Shown in pieces: positions 50,303-61,787 of a stretch of 64,000 nucleotides of DNA; the first letter of the stretch is position 1, and each line of letters opens with the position of its first letter. Source of the stretch: Sipunculus nudus (taxonomy: Eukaryota > Annelida > Sipuncula > Golfingiida > Sipunculidae); contig CM049317.1 in assembly GCA_026874595.1 (NCBI GenBank), forward strand, positions 68,069,618 through 68,133,617. Reading direction: 5' to 3'. The position numbers and the translations under genes were made by a program. The notes under the pieces are model-generated. The model made no database searches. It saw only the letters and a list, made by a program, of their open reading frames with translations, and was not told where the DNA came from.

Positions 50303-50398
50303 GTTGATTTCAGCGTTTGTTGATTTCAGTGTATGTGGATTTCAGTGTATGTGGATTTCAGTGTATGTTGATTTCAGCGTTTGTTGATTTCAGTGTAT
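50303..50398. repeat. 16-bp minisatellite, six perfect-length units in order A B C C A B
   Basis: A is GTTGATTTCAGCGTTT, B is GTTGATTTCAGTGTAT and C is GTGGATTTCAGTGTAT. Six units abut without gaps. Degenerate GATTTCAGTGTGT-like words extend leftwards to about 50113. Confidence 0.95.
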
Positions 50399-51206
50399 GG
50401 TTCGCTTTCTGCAGTGCGATTGCCTCGCCGACCAGTCAATATTGATAGGGGTGTCAGGTATGTGCAGGGACGTAATGCGAAGCACGAAAACTAATGTACA
50501 CAACAAGCCAAATTAACCAAATGTTTGGCGAGGGGAAATAGGGACTCATATCAGGATTTTGAAATAAATCTCAACGCAAAACAAAATATTTTGGACGAAT
50601 CTGCAAATATTTGAACTAATAGGGTTTCAGAATTTATGAATTAAGGTATTCAGAAATGGCTAAAAGGAAAACCGAAATAATCATGAAATAACTGTTAATT
50701 GGGTAAAATCTATTTTAAGAAAATAATCGATCTTTGTATGAGACATTTGAGATAAAATGCATGTTACAGAAAACTGAAGTATATGAGAAGATAACTTGAA
50801 GGAAAGAGCTAGGCGATATGTTCATGACATACCTGCAGACAAGACATGGTATAGTAGAACTTTATAGAACTTTGTCATAAAAAAAACTTCAAAAAGAGAA
50901 CTATGAACGCTGTACACGACGTAAACTATATGATATAACAAACTTAAGAGGGAACAGAGACATCTTCAAGAGAGAGCACGGCAGATTTTTAAACAGCAAG
51001 TACTGTATTCATCCCAATAAACTCCGCGAGTGCTTAACGTTTTGAGTATGTAGCGTTTCTTATCCCTGCAGAGCGCACCATCACCCTACCGCCTTCAGAG
51101 CCATCATTTGTCAGATCAAAAAAAATCCCACTTGTTAAATTTTCCTATTTTGCCCAATTTTGGTAAATAGCTGACCTAAATGACTGATCTTCCCAATGTC
51201 GTGTGC

Positions 51207-51221
51207 CCCCCCCCCCCCCCC
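51207..51221. repeat. Poly-C tract
   Basis: About 15 C in a row. Confidence 0.9.
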
Positions 51222-52389
51222 TTATAATAATGTCAAATTCAAATCGTGTGTTAATTAATGGATTTCGTTCTTACAAGGATGCGTGACTGTTATCACCATT
51301 TATGACTGAATTAAATGGCGACTATGGATTGTCAGCAGTGAACTGTTTGTCAGAATCCATAAAATCATGAGGAGGGGCGCTAATTGTGACAGGCGTATGA
51401 CCACGTGATAACCCCCGCCTGGACCTCTCTAATCAAACTTTCATGTGTTGTACTATATTGTCTCCTTCAGTGGAAAAGGTTGACCAACTCAGTTGTTTTA
51501 CAAAATGTGGCCATAACAGCTATGAATCTCCCCGTCACCCTATGTCACAACGGTATATAATCCTTTGAATAAAAATATATTGGAAGTCACCCTAACTCCA
51601 CAAATTTTGTTAAATTTCGTCATTTTTTTGCTGCCCAAAAAACGAACCAGCTACCTCAAGGTAACACAAGGGAATACTCCCTGACATAGCAAAAAATATT
51701 GCATATTTGATAAATGGGTTCCAGTGTCCACCGTAACGGGTAGATCGTGCAAAACCGATGAAAAGATCGGGTGAATGCACGAGGAGACCTAGCCAGTTTA
51801 GCGTTTGGAGCTTCTGTAAATTCGGCCAAACTGCAGTGTGTTTAGCAGTATGTGAGTGTTGCACATACCAGTTGTGAATACAGTCCCTATATCTCAGCCA
51901 CAGCACTAGTAAACACATTCGTGTGTGTACAGGTGACGCAGGGCATACACTGGCATGGTCGCGTAAATTTACGGTTTCAAATTATTATTTGGTCTCTATT
52001 TTAACCCACAGCCCGGTGACTAAAATGTAAAATATACAGGCGACCAGCCAAGGCCCAGGGGAACGGACCTCACATAATAACACCATTTGAGACTTTTATA
52101 TTTCCGAAGCACGCCTACATACCACATACCCTTATGCTGGAGAACTAATGGACAAATAATTCCTCAATGCAAGCAAAGCTAGCGATCGACTGACATATCA
52201 ATTTATCGTGCAAGCACGAACTGAAAGCGTATTTATGAATAAAACATATGCAATTGGAATTCGTTAGTTCGAAAGTAATCCGAAATTATTTAATTTAGAA
52301 AATTAACAAAAAAAATTGTAGCTATTTTGAAAAATGTATATTAACAATTCACATGATTTTCCTCATTTGAAAAACCTCTAAATTACGAC

Positions 52390-52541
52390 CACTATCGGGA
52401 CCTCGATAAAGAGGTCGCATCTGTGAGGTGGTCGTCTAAATGAGGTCTTATATAAAGGGCAGAGAAGAACCGAGACCCGTATAAAGTGGTCGTTTTGAGG
52501 TGGTCGCTAAACCGAGATGGTCATTAGGCGAGGTGTTAGTG
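52390..52541. mobile_element. Pogo-like MITE of the GAGGTGGTCGT family, 152 bp
   Basis: The left end CACTATCGGGACCTCGATAA faces an inverted right end CACTAACACCTCGCCTAA. The interior GAGGTCGCATCTGTGAGGTG and GTCGTCTAAATGAGGTCTTA are shared with 43731-43860. An open frame from 52500 starts inside the element and is not taken as a gene. Confidence 0.65.
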
Positions 52542-53999
52542 TATATCCAAGTGTCCAAAGATGCTGTCCTTAACAGCATTAGGTCAAAGACAGTGAGTGA
52601 CCCTCGTAGTGAGTTTAAGAGAGTAAAAAAAAAAATACGACTTTACTTCAAGACTTTTCGTGAAATGATACAAATGGAAGTATCATATAAAATAACAGTC
52701 TTGATTCATTTATGCGAATTCAGTGTTACCGTCGTTTATAGCGATCTATCTGCAAAGGCCCTCGGCAGATCACAGACACTAACTGGTTTTCATGTACCAT
52801 TCCTGGTCCAAACTACGATTTAGAAAATATAAACGCTCAAAATAAAGTAAAAGGTCGAAGTTCAGGTCGAAAGTCAAGAAACTGTATATCAGCAGACCGG
52901 ATATGCTATAAATAAAATTAGGTCATGATTTTTAAACATGCTATGTAATTAAAATATTAAAAAAAAAAACAGGGAAGACATTATAGCTTTAGTTCTGAAG
53001 TGTGACACTGTACACGCCCCCAGCTTGTTGCACGAAGTCATTAGCTGTTCACTGTTCCGCTAGGCTGTATTGGATTTGAGGACTGCTCCGCGGAAAAATG
53101 TCGTAAATTTCATGGGTAGCAGATATTTTCCTTTATTTACATAATAAGCCATTGTCGAGTGAATAAACATATATTTTATAAAGTTAAACATGATGAATAT
53201 CGATGCCGTGTGTATGAAAACGTATGATTGGTTTGTATGTGTAAAAATAAAAGAGAGTTTGCCGTGTATACACGAAATCAATTTCTTGGTTAAATAATTT
53301 TTAAAATCTACCGGTAAAAAACATTTAAAAACGAAAGTCACTTAATTCTCTGTTGGCCGATACAAAGTTATGATTTACCTTGATTTTATAATAAAAGATG
53401 TGCATATGTCGACGTTAATCCTTACAAATAGGTGTACCTAAGAATACATGATTCGCAAAAATATTCTATCCCGGTTGAGAGGGAAGTCAGTGATTTTGTT
53501 GTTTGCTGCAATGTCAGTCATTCCAATGCTTTTCTGTGCATTGTATTCCATTCATGCTTTGCTTACCGTAGGAAAATAGTTAAGCCTTTTAAATGAGGTT
53601 ACCAAAATGTTTTAATTACAAATACGAATAAAGCATTGGACGTTGATTTCAGTTGAAACTTTGGATGATAAAACATTATAATTCGGTTCGTCTGGCCTGG
53701 GTGAAAAATTAAAATATGTATCTGTTTAAATATGTACTGTATTTGTACGGCAACACTGCTAATTCAAATATTCATGATTAAGTCCCAAATGAGAAATGAG
53801 AAAAAAAAAGAGCGAAACTATTCAAGTGTATCGTGAACATGTTGTTCATCCTTTGTACATATTTTACATAATCCTCCTGTTATACGTAACACAACAAACG
53901 AATTAATACAATAGTAACCTCACTATAATCATCACAGACGACAAAACATAGCACGTTTTAAAGTGTGTAGCTTTCCTCCTATAGTAAAGTATGATACCA

Positions 54000-54960
54000 C
54001 CTGTGCGTTGTATGCTCCGATAAGGCCGCGCCGGGCATCGCTGTCGATGGCATCTATCTGACTTGTGTCGTACACGCGGGGGTTACCTTCTTTGTAATGA
54101 CAAACATTCTGTCAAAGGTCAAGGTCAACCACCCACATAACTATCCGGGGCTGCCGCAGCGAGTGCGACAAAACGGAGGCCAGCCCACGCAAAAACACTG
54201 ATACATAGGTCTCCTATCACATTTATTGTAATCCAGTTGACTTGTTTATGATATAAGCGGCTGTGTTATAAGGTGTGACTGTTGTAAACAGCAGATATTT
54301 ACAAAAGGGGTTGTTTCAGTTGATGATGTGCGGGTCTCACTTGGGAGTTTACGATGACACCTGATATGATAAGCACTTCCGGTTCACCATCACGGACGCA
54401 CCAAAAACACGAAATGTACACCTGGAATCCGGTGCAACGATTCACCCGAACAGGACCACGACACCCCTAGCGCTGCTAGGTTATCATGGCCAGGCATGGC
54501 GGGCGTCAAATCCTCGCGCATCATGTGTGTTAGCCTCCCGCAGCCGCACGGAAATTTAATTTTTCTGGTCTGGGCCTCACCAGGTGTATGCGGAAAATGG
54601 CGAGATCCAAAGCCTAATACGAATCATAAACTGATTCTGTGGTGTAGTTTCATACTCCTTGTTTGAAAGACGAGTTATCAGACACCAAATGTTGTGTAAT
54701 GTAAATAATCCGTTTGCAATGGCGAATCATGATTTTCCCGCACAGCCGACAGGTTTCGTTTTCCATGCGCAGTGTGTGGCATCTTAGTATCCATGACCCG
54801 CGGGTACGTAACATCCGATGCCACACCAAACGACATACTCCAACCAATATTCAATTTACCCAGCACTTCCGCCGCCGCCTACACCATGTACAGAAAAGAT
54901 GGCCCCTCTGTCACGTGATACTCCAAGACAACCACTGGCTGGATAATATGCTTCGTTGAT
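54000..54960. promoter_or_regulatory. CpG-rich unique block 3' of the sclerostin-like exon
   Basis: GC and CpG content rise here compared with the surrounding AT-rich DNA (GGCCGCGCCGGGC near 54025, many further CpGs at 54150-54190 and 54420-54560). The block has a T-box half-site AGGTGTGA near 54271 and a CACGTG E-box near 54913. No microsatellite or TIR element is visible. It could be 3' UTR, an enhancer or a conserved noncoding element. Confidence 0.3.
54222..54227 (-). promoter_or_regulatory. Candidate polyadenylation signal (AATAAA) for the sclerostin-like gene
   Basis: TTTATT on the plus strand reads AATAAA on the minus strand, about 0.8 kb past the stop codon. It is the first canonical signal I noticed downstream. 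A hexamer this short is expected by chance in AT-rich DNA, so the call is tentative. Confidence 0.3.
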
Positions 54961-55025
54961 TCTCCCTAAGATATTTATAGATAATGGCCAACAATAATAT
55001 AATACTAAACACCATTCCGCTAAAT

Positions 55026-55408
55026 CTACGGTTTTGGGTCTGACAAGTTCAATTTCCTCTTATTTTTTCGTTTACTCTTTCTACCCAACTTGTCACGTGA
55101 TCTGTTTCCTCTTCGCCTAGATTTCTTGCATTTACAGCTTTTGACCACCTTGATCTTGTAGGTCCGGGTCTCACCATTATCGCATAATAGCGTCACATTC
55201 TTTCGTTTGACCACATCGTTCACACACCTATATTCCAACATCTTGGTCCGCGACCATATTTTAACCATCTCCGCGTACCAAGGTAGATTTTTCATTGGTA
55301 GACAATGCCCTTGACATACCACTTCTGTGATGGGCCGGTACGACGTACAGAAGCCGTCCGAAATATATCTCTTTGATCGTAATGTATTACACTCCACTTT
55401 GATATCCG
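55026..55408 (-). CDS. Terminal exon of a sclerostin/SOSTDC1-like secreted cystine-knot protein
   Basis: Seen: after a 3' splice site, 126 residues read to a TAG at 55026-55028. Counting from the Asp codon at 55406, cysteines fall at 6, 20, 31, 35, 61, 75, 91 and 93, including C-Q-G-H-C and a final C-K-C. This is the CTCK pattern with the eight-cysteine sclerostin layout. Blocks such as LRSKRYISDG, EYRCVND and NGETRTYKIKVV agree with SOSTDC1 (Wise/ectodin) and sclerostin as I remember them. Sequons are at N70 (NVT) and N101 (NRS). Residues 94-118 are very basic, like the heparin-binding tail of the family. Family knowledge: these are secreted antagonists of BMP ligands and of Wnt signalling through LRP5/6. 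The exon starts in phase 1, with two bases of a split codon. The open frame runs on to 55574 but that part is intron. Odd: loop 2 lacks a clear PNxIG-like LRP-binding motif. The signal-peptide exon was not found. SOSTDC1-like is preferred over SOST on loop similarity, but orthology is not proven. Confidence 0.9.
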
Positions 55409-55435
55409 CTGAAATATACAAAAACAGAATCAGAA
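55409..55435 (-). other. 3' splice acceptor of the sclerostin-like exon
   Basis: On the minus strand a T-rich tract (TCTGTTTTTGTATATTTCAG) ends in AG at 55410-55409, directly before the codons that begin the cystine-knot homology. Upstream in the same frame the translation (FLYIS and beyond) loses all similarity to the family, which supports a junction here. The intron is phase 1. Confidence 0.8.
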
Positions 55436-55589
55436 TATTATACAAATATTGGCAATCAACTCTGACAGTGTAGTGTCTGGAGGCACAACATTTTACAAAG
55501 CGGGGAGAGAACTGCACGAGAAAATCGCTGAAAATTAACAAAACATGCCCAACAAGAGCATCACAAACGTGCATTATACGCCCGTCGTG

Positions 55590-55910
55590 TATCTGGTGAC
55601 CACTGACTTAATTAAATATGCATGAATTTTTCTGGAAATCAAACTTATGCAAGATATTCTATTGATTAACATTTCTGATAAATTTGATTAAAATCCCTTA
55701 TATTCTTCAAGTTATCGCGGCGACACCACAGAGTGGCCTAGTAACCCGTGACCTTATTAAATATGCGTGGACGTTGCCCATGATCGAACTCGTGCAAGAT
55801 AATCTGTTGGTTAGTAGTTATGGTGAGTTTCATGGAAATCCATCGAAGCCCCATTTAGTTGTCGCGGCGACACTAAAAGCTGTCGGACGGACAGACGGGC
55901 GGACGGTATG
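55590..55910. repeat. Two tandem ~147-bp degenerate units ending in a GGACGGACAGACGG-type tract
   Basis: The block TCGCGGCGACAC recurs 147 bases apart (55715 and 55862). Each is preceded by a related stretch containing TTAATTAAATATG or TTATTAAATATG, then an ATGCAAGATA- or GTGCAAGATA-like word. The second unit closes with a purine-rich GACGG tract at 55884-55906. Repeats of this style are common in mollusc genomes (my recollection). It sits in the putative intron, about 180 bp upstream of the exon. Confidence 0.7.
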
Positions 55911-55989
55911 TATACTATAATACTCAAGTCATATGACGGGCGTATAAAACAGTATACAACTGGATTACAAAAACATATACATGAATCCA

Positions 55990-56560
55990 GTTGGGCTACC
56001 ACTCCAAAATTATGAGGAAACAATATGTCTGAAACGTTATGGTGTTAACAGAAACCAGATGTTTCAACAGATTTGGCCGTTAATTTCAAAATCAATGTCA
56101 CCAGCTGTCCGACTCATCGGGAACAACTGGTATACCAAATTTAAGGAGACAGTGTTCAATAGGTGTTACGGGGTCCACCAAAATGCTGGATTTACAGAGA
56201 TTTGACCTTGAAGATCAAGATCACAAGTTTTCAGATTCCTCCAGGAACCTGGTTGAAACTTGATGCGTTTATTTTATTTTTTTTTTTTGGAAAATATCGC
56301 ACTGTTTAAAAAGTTAATGGGGTTCACAATAATAACTGAACTGATTTGACCTTGAAAATGAAGGGCTGATCTGACCTAGATTTTTTTAAACGTATCTTGA
56401 TAGAAATTCGTGTCTAATTTGAGGAGGAAATGATTAAGCAAGGCTATATAAAGGGACTTTGGTAAAAACAATATGTGTTCGAATTCCAGAAAAGAAAATA
56501 TGCAGCGCTTTAAAAAAAGTCATCGCGTTCATAGGAAGACAGACGAAGAAAGACAACGGG
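55990..56560. repeat. Degenerate ~140-bp tandem family, copy cluster 2 (sister of 12.6 kb)
   Basis: Recurring blocks are GAGGAAACAATATG, a GTTATGG/GTTAATGG...GTTCA block, and TTTGACCTTGAA followed by an AAGATCA-like word and CACAAG (units near 56015, 56150-56240, 56290-56370). The same ordered blocks occur at 12615-13140. It lies in the intron of the sclerostin-like gene. Confidence 0.65.
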
Positions 56561-56813
56561 ACTGAAAGTCTTCACCGGAGGATGGGGAGACAAATACAGT
56601 AAGACCTCGATAATCCGACAGCCTGTGGCATAAACATAAACACAAGGGTGGTGACGGTATATTCCTGTAGGCTGTAAACATGTACAGTAGAATGAGCAAA
56701 GTCTGAGATATCTTATCATGAAACTCTTCTTAATTTACCTAACCATACCGTATCCAAAACTATTCTGTATGGCCTTTTTGTAATTTTGAAATAGATGATT
56801 GTTCGGTCTTCAT

Positions 56814-57015
56814 CAGATGCGGATGTAGGATCTTAGAAAAGGGGGCCTTAACACAAATAAACAAGTGTGGCGGGAGTGGTATACACATTTAATACGTTAC
56901 TCCCGCATGCAGAAATAACCTGTGCGAGACTCGCATGCCAGCTGTGACTGTATTTCCTAAATTTTTTATCTGTAAAAGAGGGGTTTGCCCCTCCCCTCTG
57001 AATCCTCCCCTTCTG
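56814..57015. mobile_element. Diverged hAT-like MITE, 202 bp
   Basis: The left end CAGATGCGGATGTAGGATC (then AAAAGGGGG) is opposite an inverted right end CAGAAGGGGAGGATTCAG. The size and G-rich subterminal layout match the 57-kb and 63-kb copies. The ends are eroded and no target duplication is visible. Confidence 0.5.
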
Positions 57016-57327
57016 ATAAATGTCGGCTACAATTTCAGACAGGACATACTGGCTATACAGACATTATGATGTATATATAACTACATACACTATGATTTAA
57101 AGGGGCCCAATCACCTATCTGACCTTTATAATCTAAAAGGTAATCCCTTGGAGCTTTTATATAAAAAATAGGCCAGAAAACGTGGATATCACCTCATACA
57201 GGCTACTTTTTTTGTTTAAATAAACTTGTTTATAATTTTTTCTAAACAAATTCAACAAAGGCATCTGGCAGATAAGCCCGAGCTTTGCAAATGGCGTTTT
57301 GCAACAAATGACCTTTCTACCCCCGCA

Positions 57328-57525
57328 CAGAAGCAGATCCAGGGGGTCAGGACCCCCCCCCCCCCCCCCTTTTCACCCGAAGCAACCTTTTTTTAAAGGG
57401 TTTTAGAAGAAATTTTGCGGCCTGGACCCCCCTTTTCCGGACCTGATGACCTTTTTTTTTGGATTTTCATTAGTCCTCCTGGGTCGGACCCCCCCCCCTT
57501 TTCCTAAATCCTGGATCCGCCCCTG
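57328..57525. mobile_element. hAT-like MITE, 198 bp, with 5-bp target duplication
   Basis: The left end CAGAAGCAGATCCAGG pairs with the inverted right end CAGGGGCGGATCCAGG. Both ends are flanked directly by CCGCA (57323-57327 and 57526-57530). The interior has C and T homopolymer runs and no coding capacity. CAG...CTG termini fit hAT-like elements, some of which make 5-bp duplications. Confidence 0.75.
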
Positions 57526-58925
57526 CCGCATATACACAACCTACCACCTTAGGTGATATGTTTTTCTCGTTCATCAACATTGCTGTGTTAACAAACATGT
57601 TGTAAATAAAAAAAGTTCATACATCCTTCACGAAGGACTTTTAACAAACAAAATTACCCTTAGATCATTAATAAGTACACAGAGGAAGCCAGAAATCACA
57701 AATTCTTTTTAAAAGTTAGGTGAATCGGTACCTTTAAGGATTCATCTATGTGCCATTTATAAGCAGAAACATAAATCTCATTTTATCAACATCTACTGAA
57801 AAAAAAGATCTTGCCTAAACGACTGCATGAATGACCATGCCAGTGCTTTCATCAGATCAGACACGTTTTTTTTTAAAGTTAATAATAGTAACCGTTGAAG
57901 AGCCGAATAAATATTAACAATCTGTTCACACCGGGAAGTTAGTGACGTCAGAGATACCACGTGACAGGAAGTTTAAAGAAAGTAGGTCAAAGTGCAGACT
58001 CCAAACAGATCCACAACCCGAGAAATCTGGGCCACGCAGATGTAACACCTGACCCGCTTGTCTCGTGGCACACCAAAAAACAGCACCTGACTATGTTGAC
58101 ACGGCCACTATTATAGCTAGGATAATGTGCGCTGTATGTTAAGGTCGCCGTGTCAACTTCCTTTAATAGTGCAGTTACGGCTGTCTCTCGAACAGGTGTT
58201 ACAAACACCACAGAACGGTACATCGCTAATTAGGCAGAGAGTATAATACGTGTATGACAGTCTTGCTTAGTCTTGTAACGACATACAGGTACCGGTGTTG
58301 ATCATGGGCCGAAACTGTGCCCCACAATTCTCTAAATGTAAAGGCCAGGGTACTTTTCCACGATTTCCCCCCAAGAAATTCTTGCACTTAAAACGTAACA
58401 CGATCGTGCACACACAGACACATACTAGTGCTGGTTATGGACCAGTTACCATGCGCTCCGAAATTTATGAAAATCTATCACTGCAAAAAAAAAAATGACT
58501 AGAGACTTGTCTATGTGAAATATAGATTTAGTAGATCTGGTGTTTCCTCAAGTCATACCTCCATCCAATATCAGTTAAATTATAAAATAGACCGTTTAAA
58601 ATACATTTCATTACATCAATTATATAGTAACATGTACACAGTGTAAAGTCAACATTTCTTTATTTTTTTGTGTTTTCATATACCCTTACCTTCGTTGATC
58701 ATATGAGTGCACCCTTGCGGGCTATACCAGCCTAATACCTTCCTGTAAGATCTGCAGATTGCAATGTTTTTTGGTGTTACCCTGGGCCAGCCAACACTGC
58801 TTTAGAAACCCTGGTACCTCATCGGTTCTCCCCGGACTGGCAAGCCGTGCGAATCATACAGCCCGCCATCTCCAGTCCCCAAGTGACGCAACCGCCCTCA
58901 GCAAAACGAGGCTTGGGCAAGCCCG
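57526..58925. other. Unique sequence, no exon confirmed
   Basis: This is inside the expected upstream region of the sclerostin-like gene. A minus-strand donor-like GAAG/GTAAGG at about 58684-58693 is preceded by an open stretch, but that stretch has no signal peptide. Confidence 0.35.
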
Positions 58926-59026
58926 GTACAAAATAGACTCGTACCCCGCTCTATTATGGCACCGCTGCTCTAGGCCAATCACAGCGTGCTGAGGGCATTA
59001 ATAGAGCAGGGTACCAGTCCAAGTAC
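58926..59026. repeat. 101-bp foldback (inverted repeat)
   Basis: GACTCGTACCCCGCTCTATTA on the left is nearly the reverse complement of TAATAGAGCAGGGTACCAGTC on the right, bounded by GTAC at each end. Near the centre CGCTG and CAGCG extend the stem around a GGCCAATCA-bearing loop. It may be a MITE or a hairpin; no TIR family was recognised. Confidence 0.7.
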
Positions 59027-61725
59027 AAAAAAGCAAAGCTATCTGCTAATCTACTCATTAATTTTTTATTCTACTGCTCAAGGTGAATATTCGGCATAGT
59101 TTGACACCTGGAACTCTCAGGATACCGGCTCAGTCTTCAGAGACTTTAATTACTAAACCAGGAAACATGTATGTATATATTTTTGTGTTCAAAATACCTC
59201 CGGACGCTAACGGGTGGCTTTCAGTGAAATGTGGCAGAGAGATGGCCACTCAGATGAGACAGAATAAATTAAACACAGAAGCTGATTACACTTATGTGTG
59301 GAAGCAGGCTCTACATCTCCTATTATAACTTCACAAACTTGTGTACACTCACTCACTGAAACCAAACGTTTAACTTTGAACTTAATGATTAACTTGGAGA
59401 AACTCATTCGGAAACGGCGCAGAGCATACTGTTGCATATTATGATGAAATAATATGCTTCTTCCAAGGTCATAAGTATTTTTTTTTCATTTGAAATATTT
59501 AGCTTAATTACCCGCCGGAGAACTTTTAATAGCTTCCAATTTTAATGACCAAATACTGCCGGTAACTCGGTCTGTTCAGCCAGGCAGGCACATACCTATC
59601 ATATTCATAATCCCTTCCATCCCATTAAACTCCGTGTCCAATCAAGAGTTATGGGTTTCTGCTCCATTACAAGGCACACATGGTTTCAGTATTTGCCTTC
59701 ACACGCTGGGGTGTATTCCACCTCAGATCTGCACTGGATGGGTACTTTTTATTTAAACGCTCAATTTGCAAGAATGTGTGCGCGGGTTTGTATCTCTCCC
59801 TCCATTGGACACCGGCATTCGGAAGATGTTAAGTATGGCATGCGTCGGTCCGTGGGCCATTCCAGTGTCACACAGACCTTGTCACATCCGTCTAACCCCA
59901 GGCATAATTCTTACTACCAACTTGCTTCGCTGTCTCTATTAATTGCACTCTATCTGGCGCGGATCCAAATGGGGGGTTCTGCACTTAGGGAATATGTTCT
60001 CAAACCCATTGTACCCAGACCGATCTTTTTCTGTTCTATTTCAATTTTCAATATGAATATCTTGTTCCCTTTTTTACTACTAGCCAAGTAATTAATGTGA
60101 CAGTATTAAAGATATGGATAATTTTATAACTAAATATTAAGTTTTGCCTGCTCGTTTAAGATCTGAATATTTGAAAAGTCTGCATCTGATGAAACTAGAT
60201 AAACCAGGCATCGTTTATCTCAGTCAAATATATATGTAGATGTATATACGTTAGTGTGCGCTACATTGATAAAATATGTGGAAACACACCCTATACATAA
60301 ATCTCGAATTTAGAGCAATAGTGAAACGTATGTATATGCTCTTAAAACAAAGGTGCCTATTACCGAGGTCAAAGACCGCCCCTTTGACTTCCCCTAAAAT
60401 AAAATGACTGTAAAGAGGTGTCGATATTTAAAAGGTATCCCTGATTGGCGCAAAAAAGGTGGGTGTATGGCCGACGTTTACATCCTCCAGCACACCCTTT
60501 CAAATTCCTGGATCCGCCCCTGCTGGGTCCGAAATAGCTCCGGGTAAATTCCGTTCCATGTGTGCAGTAAAGTATATAATATGACGAAGATTTATGTCAT
60601 GGGAGCCCCGGGCATAACTGACGGCGCGTTCACCCCCGTCGGCTCGTTTAAACAAATCACGGCGCAAAACATAGTTAAACTTCCCGTATAAAAACATCGC
60701 AAGTTATGAATAAGATTAGTTGAAATCAGATTAAATGCTTGCAGCAGCGTTCAGCATCATCATTCTTAACAACCCAACTAAAATGGATTAATTACACTGC
60801 CTGGTGAAATATTCGTTAGAAATTATATAAAAGTATTTGTCAGGAGAACGCGGCTGGGGTAATTTCGTAAGCCTTGAAATAGATTGCATTATATAGGCCA
60901 TGCAAAAAGATTACAAAGGCTTATTATTTGGCCAAAAATAAAAATAATAAATCGTATGTGTTTCCAGAAGTGAACGTATAAATCTCAACACACTCGCAAA
61001 TGAATATGTGATGCTGGATATAAGGGACCACTGTTTGTCATAATAGCCGTAACGTCTTAATTCAGACATGAAATGTATAACACCCGCACTTTATTTTTTA
61101 AGCAAATTGGCAGCCCCAAGGAGTGGTTTCGAAAATTTTGCGAGGTCCGGGTTTGATAAATACGACACTCCAAAGGTGGGATTTTACTTGCGGACAGAGT
61201 TCGATGGCGATAAGAAAAGTATTCTGAAATTTTACTAAATATTAATGAAACTTTGCGGGAAAAGGGGTTAAAGTAAAACTAGCAGCAGTTTACGCAGACA
61301 AAGGACCTATCTCTGTTACGTAACTAGGATAACATTCGCATGCCTCCGGTGTCAGTACAAACACGTTTTCATCAAGTTCCAAGGTCTATGATAAGAAGGC
61401 GTTACACGAAACCAGGACTGCAAGTTTATTTCCGGGAAAATCTACCAAATGGAAAGTCGGCAAAACCAGTAAAACATTTCAAAATGTAGGACATAATTGT
61501 ACACTTTTACTTTAACATGGTAAACATTCGCTCCCAGATGGAAGGAAAATCGGCTAAATGTCCTGGTGCTTTGGGATACATTATACCAGGTACATATACT
61601 TTACTCTCAGGAAAAGGAACAAGGTACTTCTTGCTCTTGACATCAAAGGACAGTCACAGGTATTCTGAATTGGGTACAAGTACCTGGTCCTTACTCTGTA
61701 TGCATTATTCAATATTTTGCATCAA
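59027..61725. other. Unique sequence, no exon confirmed
   Basis: A 146-codon plus frame at 59651-60091 has no recognisable domain. On the minus strand a donor-like ATAG/GTATGT near 59608-59617 closes a short phase-1 open stretch without a hydrophobic leader. Confidence 0.35.
60480..60522. mobile_element. Solo right end of the hAT-like MITE family
   Basis: CCTGGATCCGCCCCTG at 60507-60522 matches the right terminus of the 57-kb element, with the typical CAAATT lead-in. A matching left end was not found in the preceding 200 bp. Confidence 0.5.
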
Positions 61726-61726
61726 T

Positions 61727-61784
<58 letters not shown>
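61726..61784. repeat. (TA)n microsatellite
   Basis: About 29 TA units with one C substitution near 61741. Confidence 0.95.

Positions 61785-61787
<3 letters not shown>

Larger units (their letters stand above)
50399..53999. other. Unique AT-rich sequence, no gene seen
   Basis: The pogo-like MITE at 52390 and the poly-C run at 51207 are the only recognisable elements. The minus frame at 51610-51918 (102 codons) has no known domain. Confidence 0.4.

Noticed and set aside
55410-55574. N-terminal part of the 182-codon open frame as coding
   Set aside because: Similarity to the sclerostin family stops at a strong acceptor site, and the upstream residues read through intron.
58684-58800. Minus-strand GAAG/GTAAGG donor with open stretch as exon 1
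   Set aside because: The only in-frame ATG is four codons before the donor and there is no leader sequence.
59608-59640. Minus-strand short open stretch with ATAG/GTATGT donor as exon 1 of the sclerostin-like gene
   Set aside because: The phase fits, but the encoded peptide lacks a hydrophobic signal sequence expected for a secreted cystine-knot protein.
59651-60091. 146-codon open frame as a gene
   Set aside because: There is no recognisable domain, signal or splice context, and the length is within chance for 64 kb with six frames.
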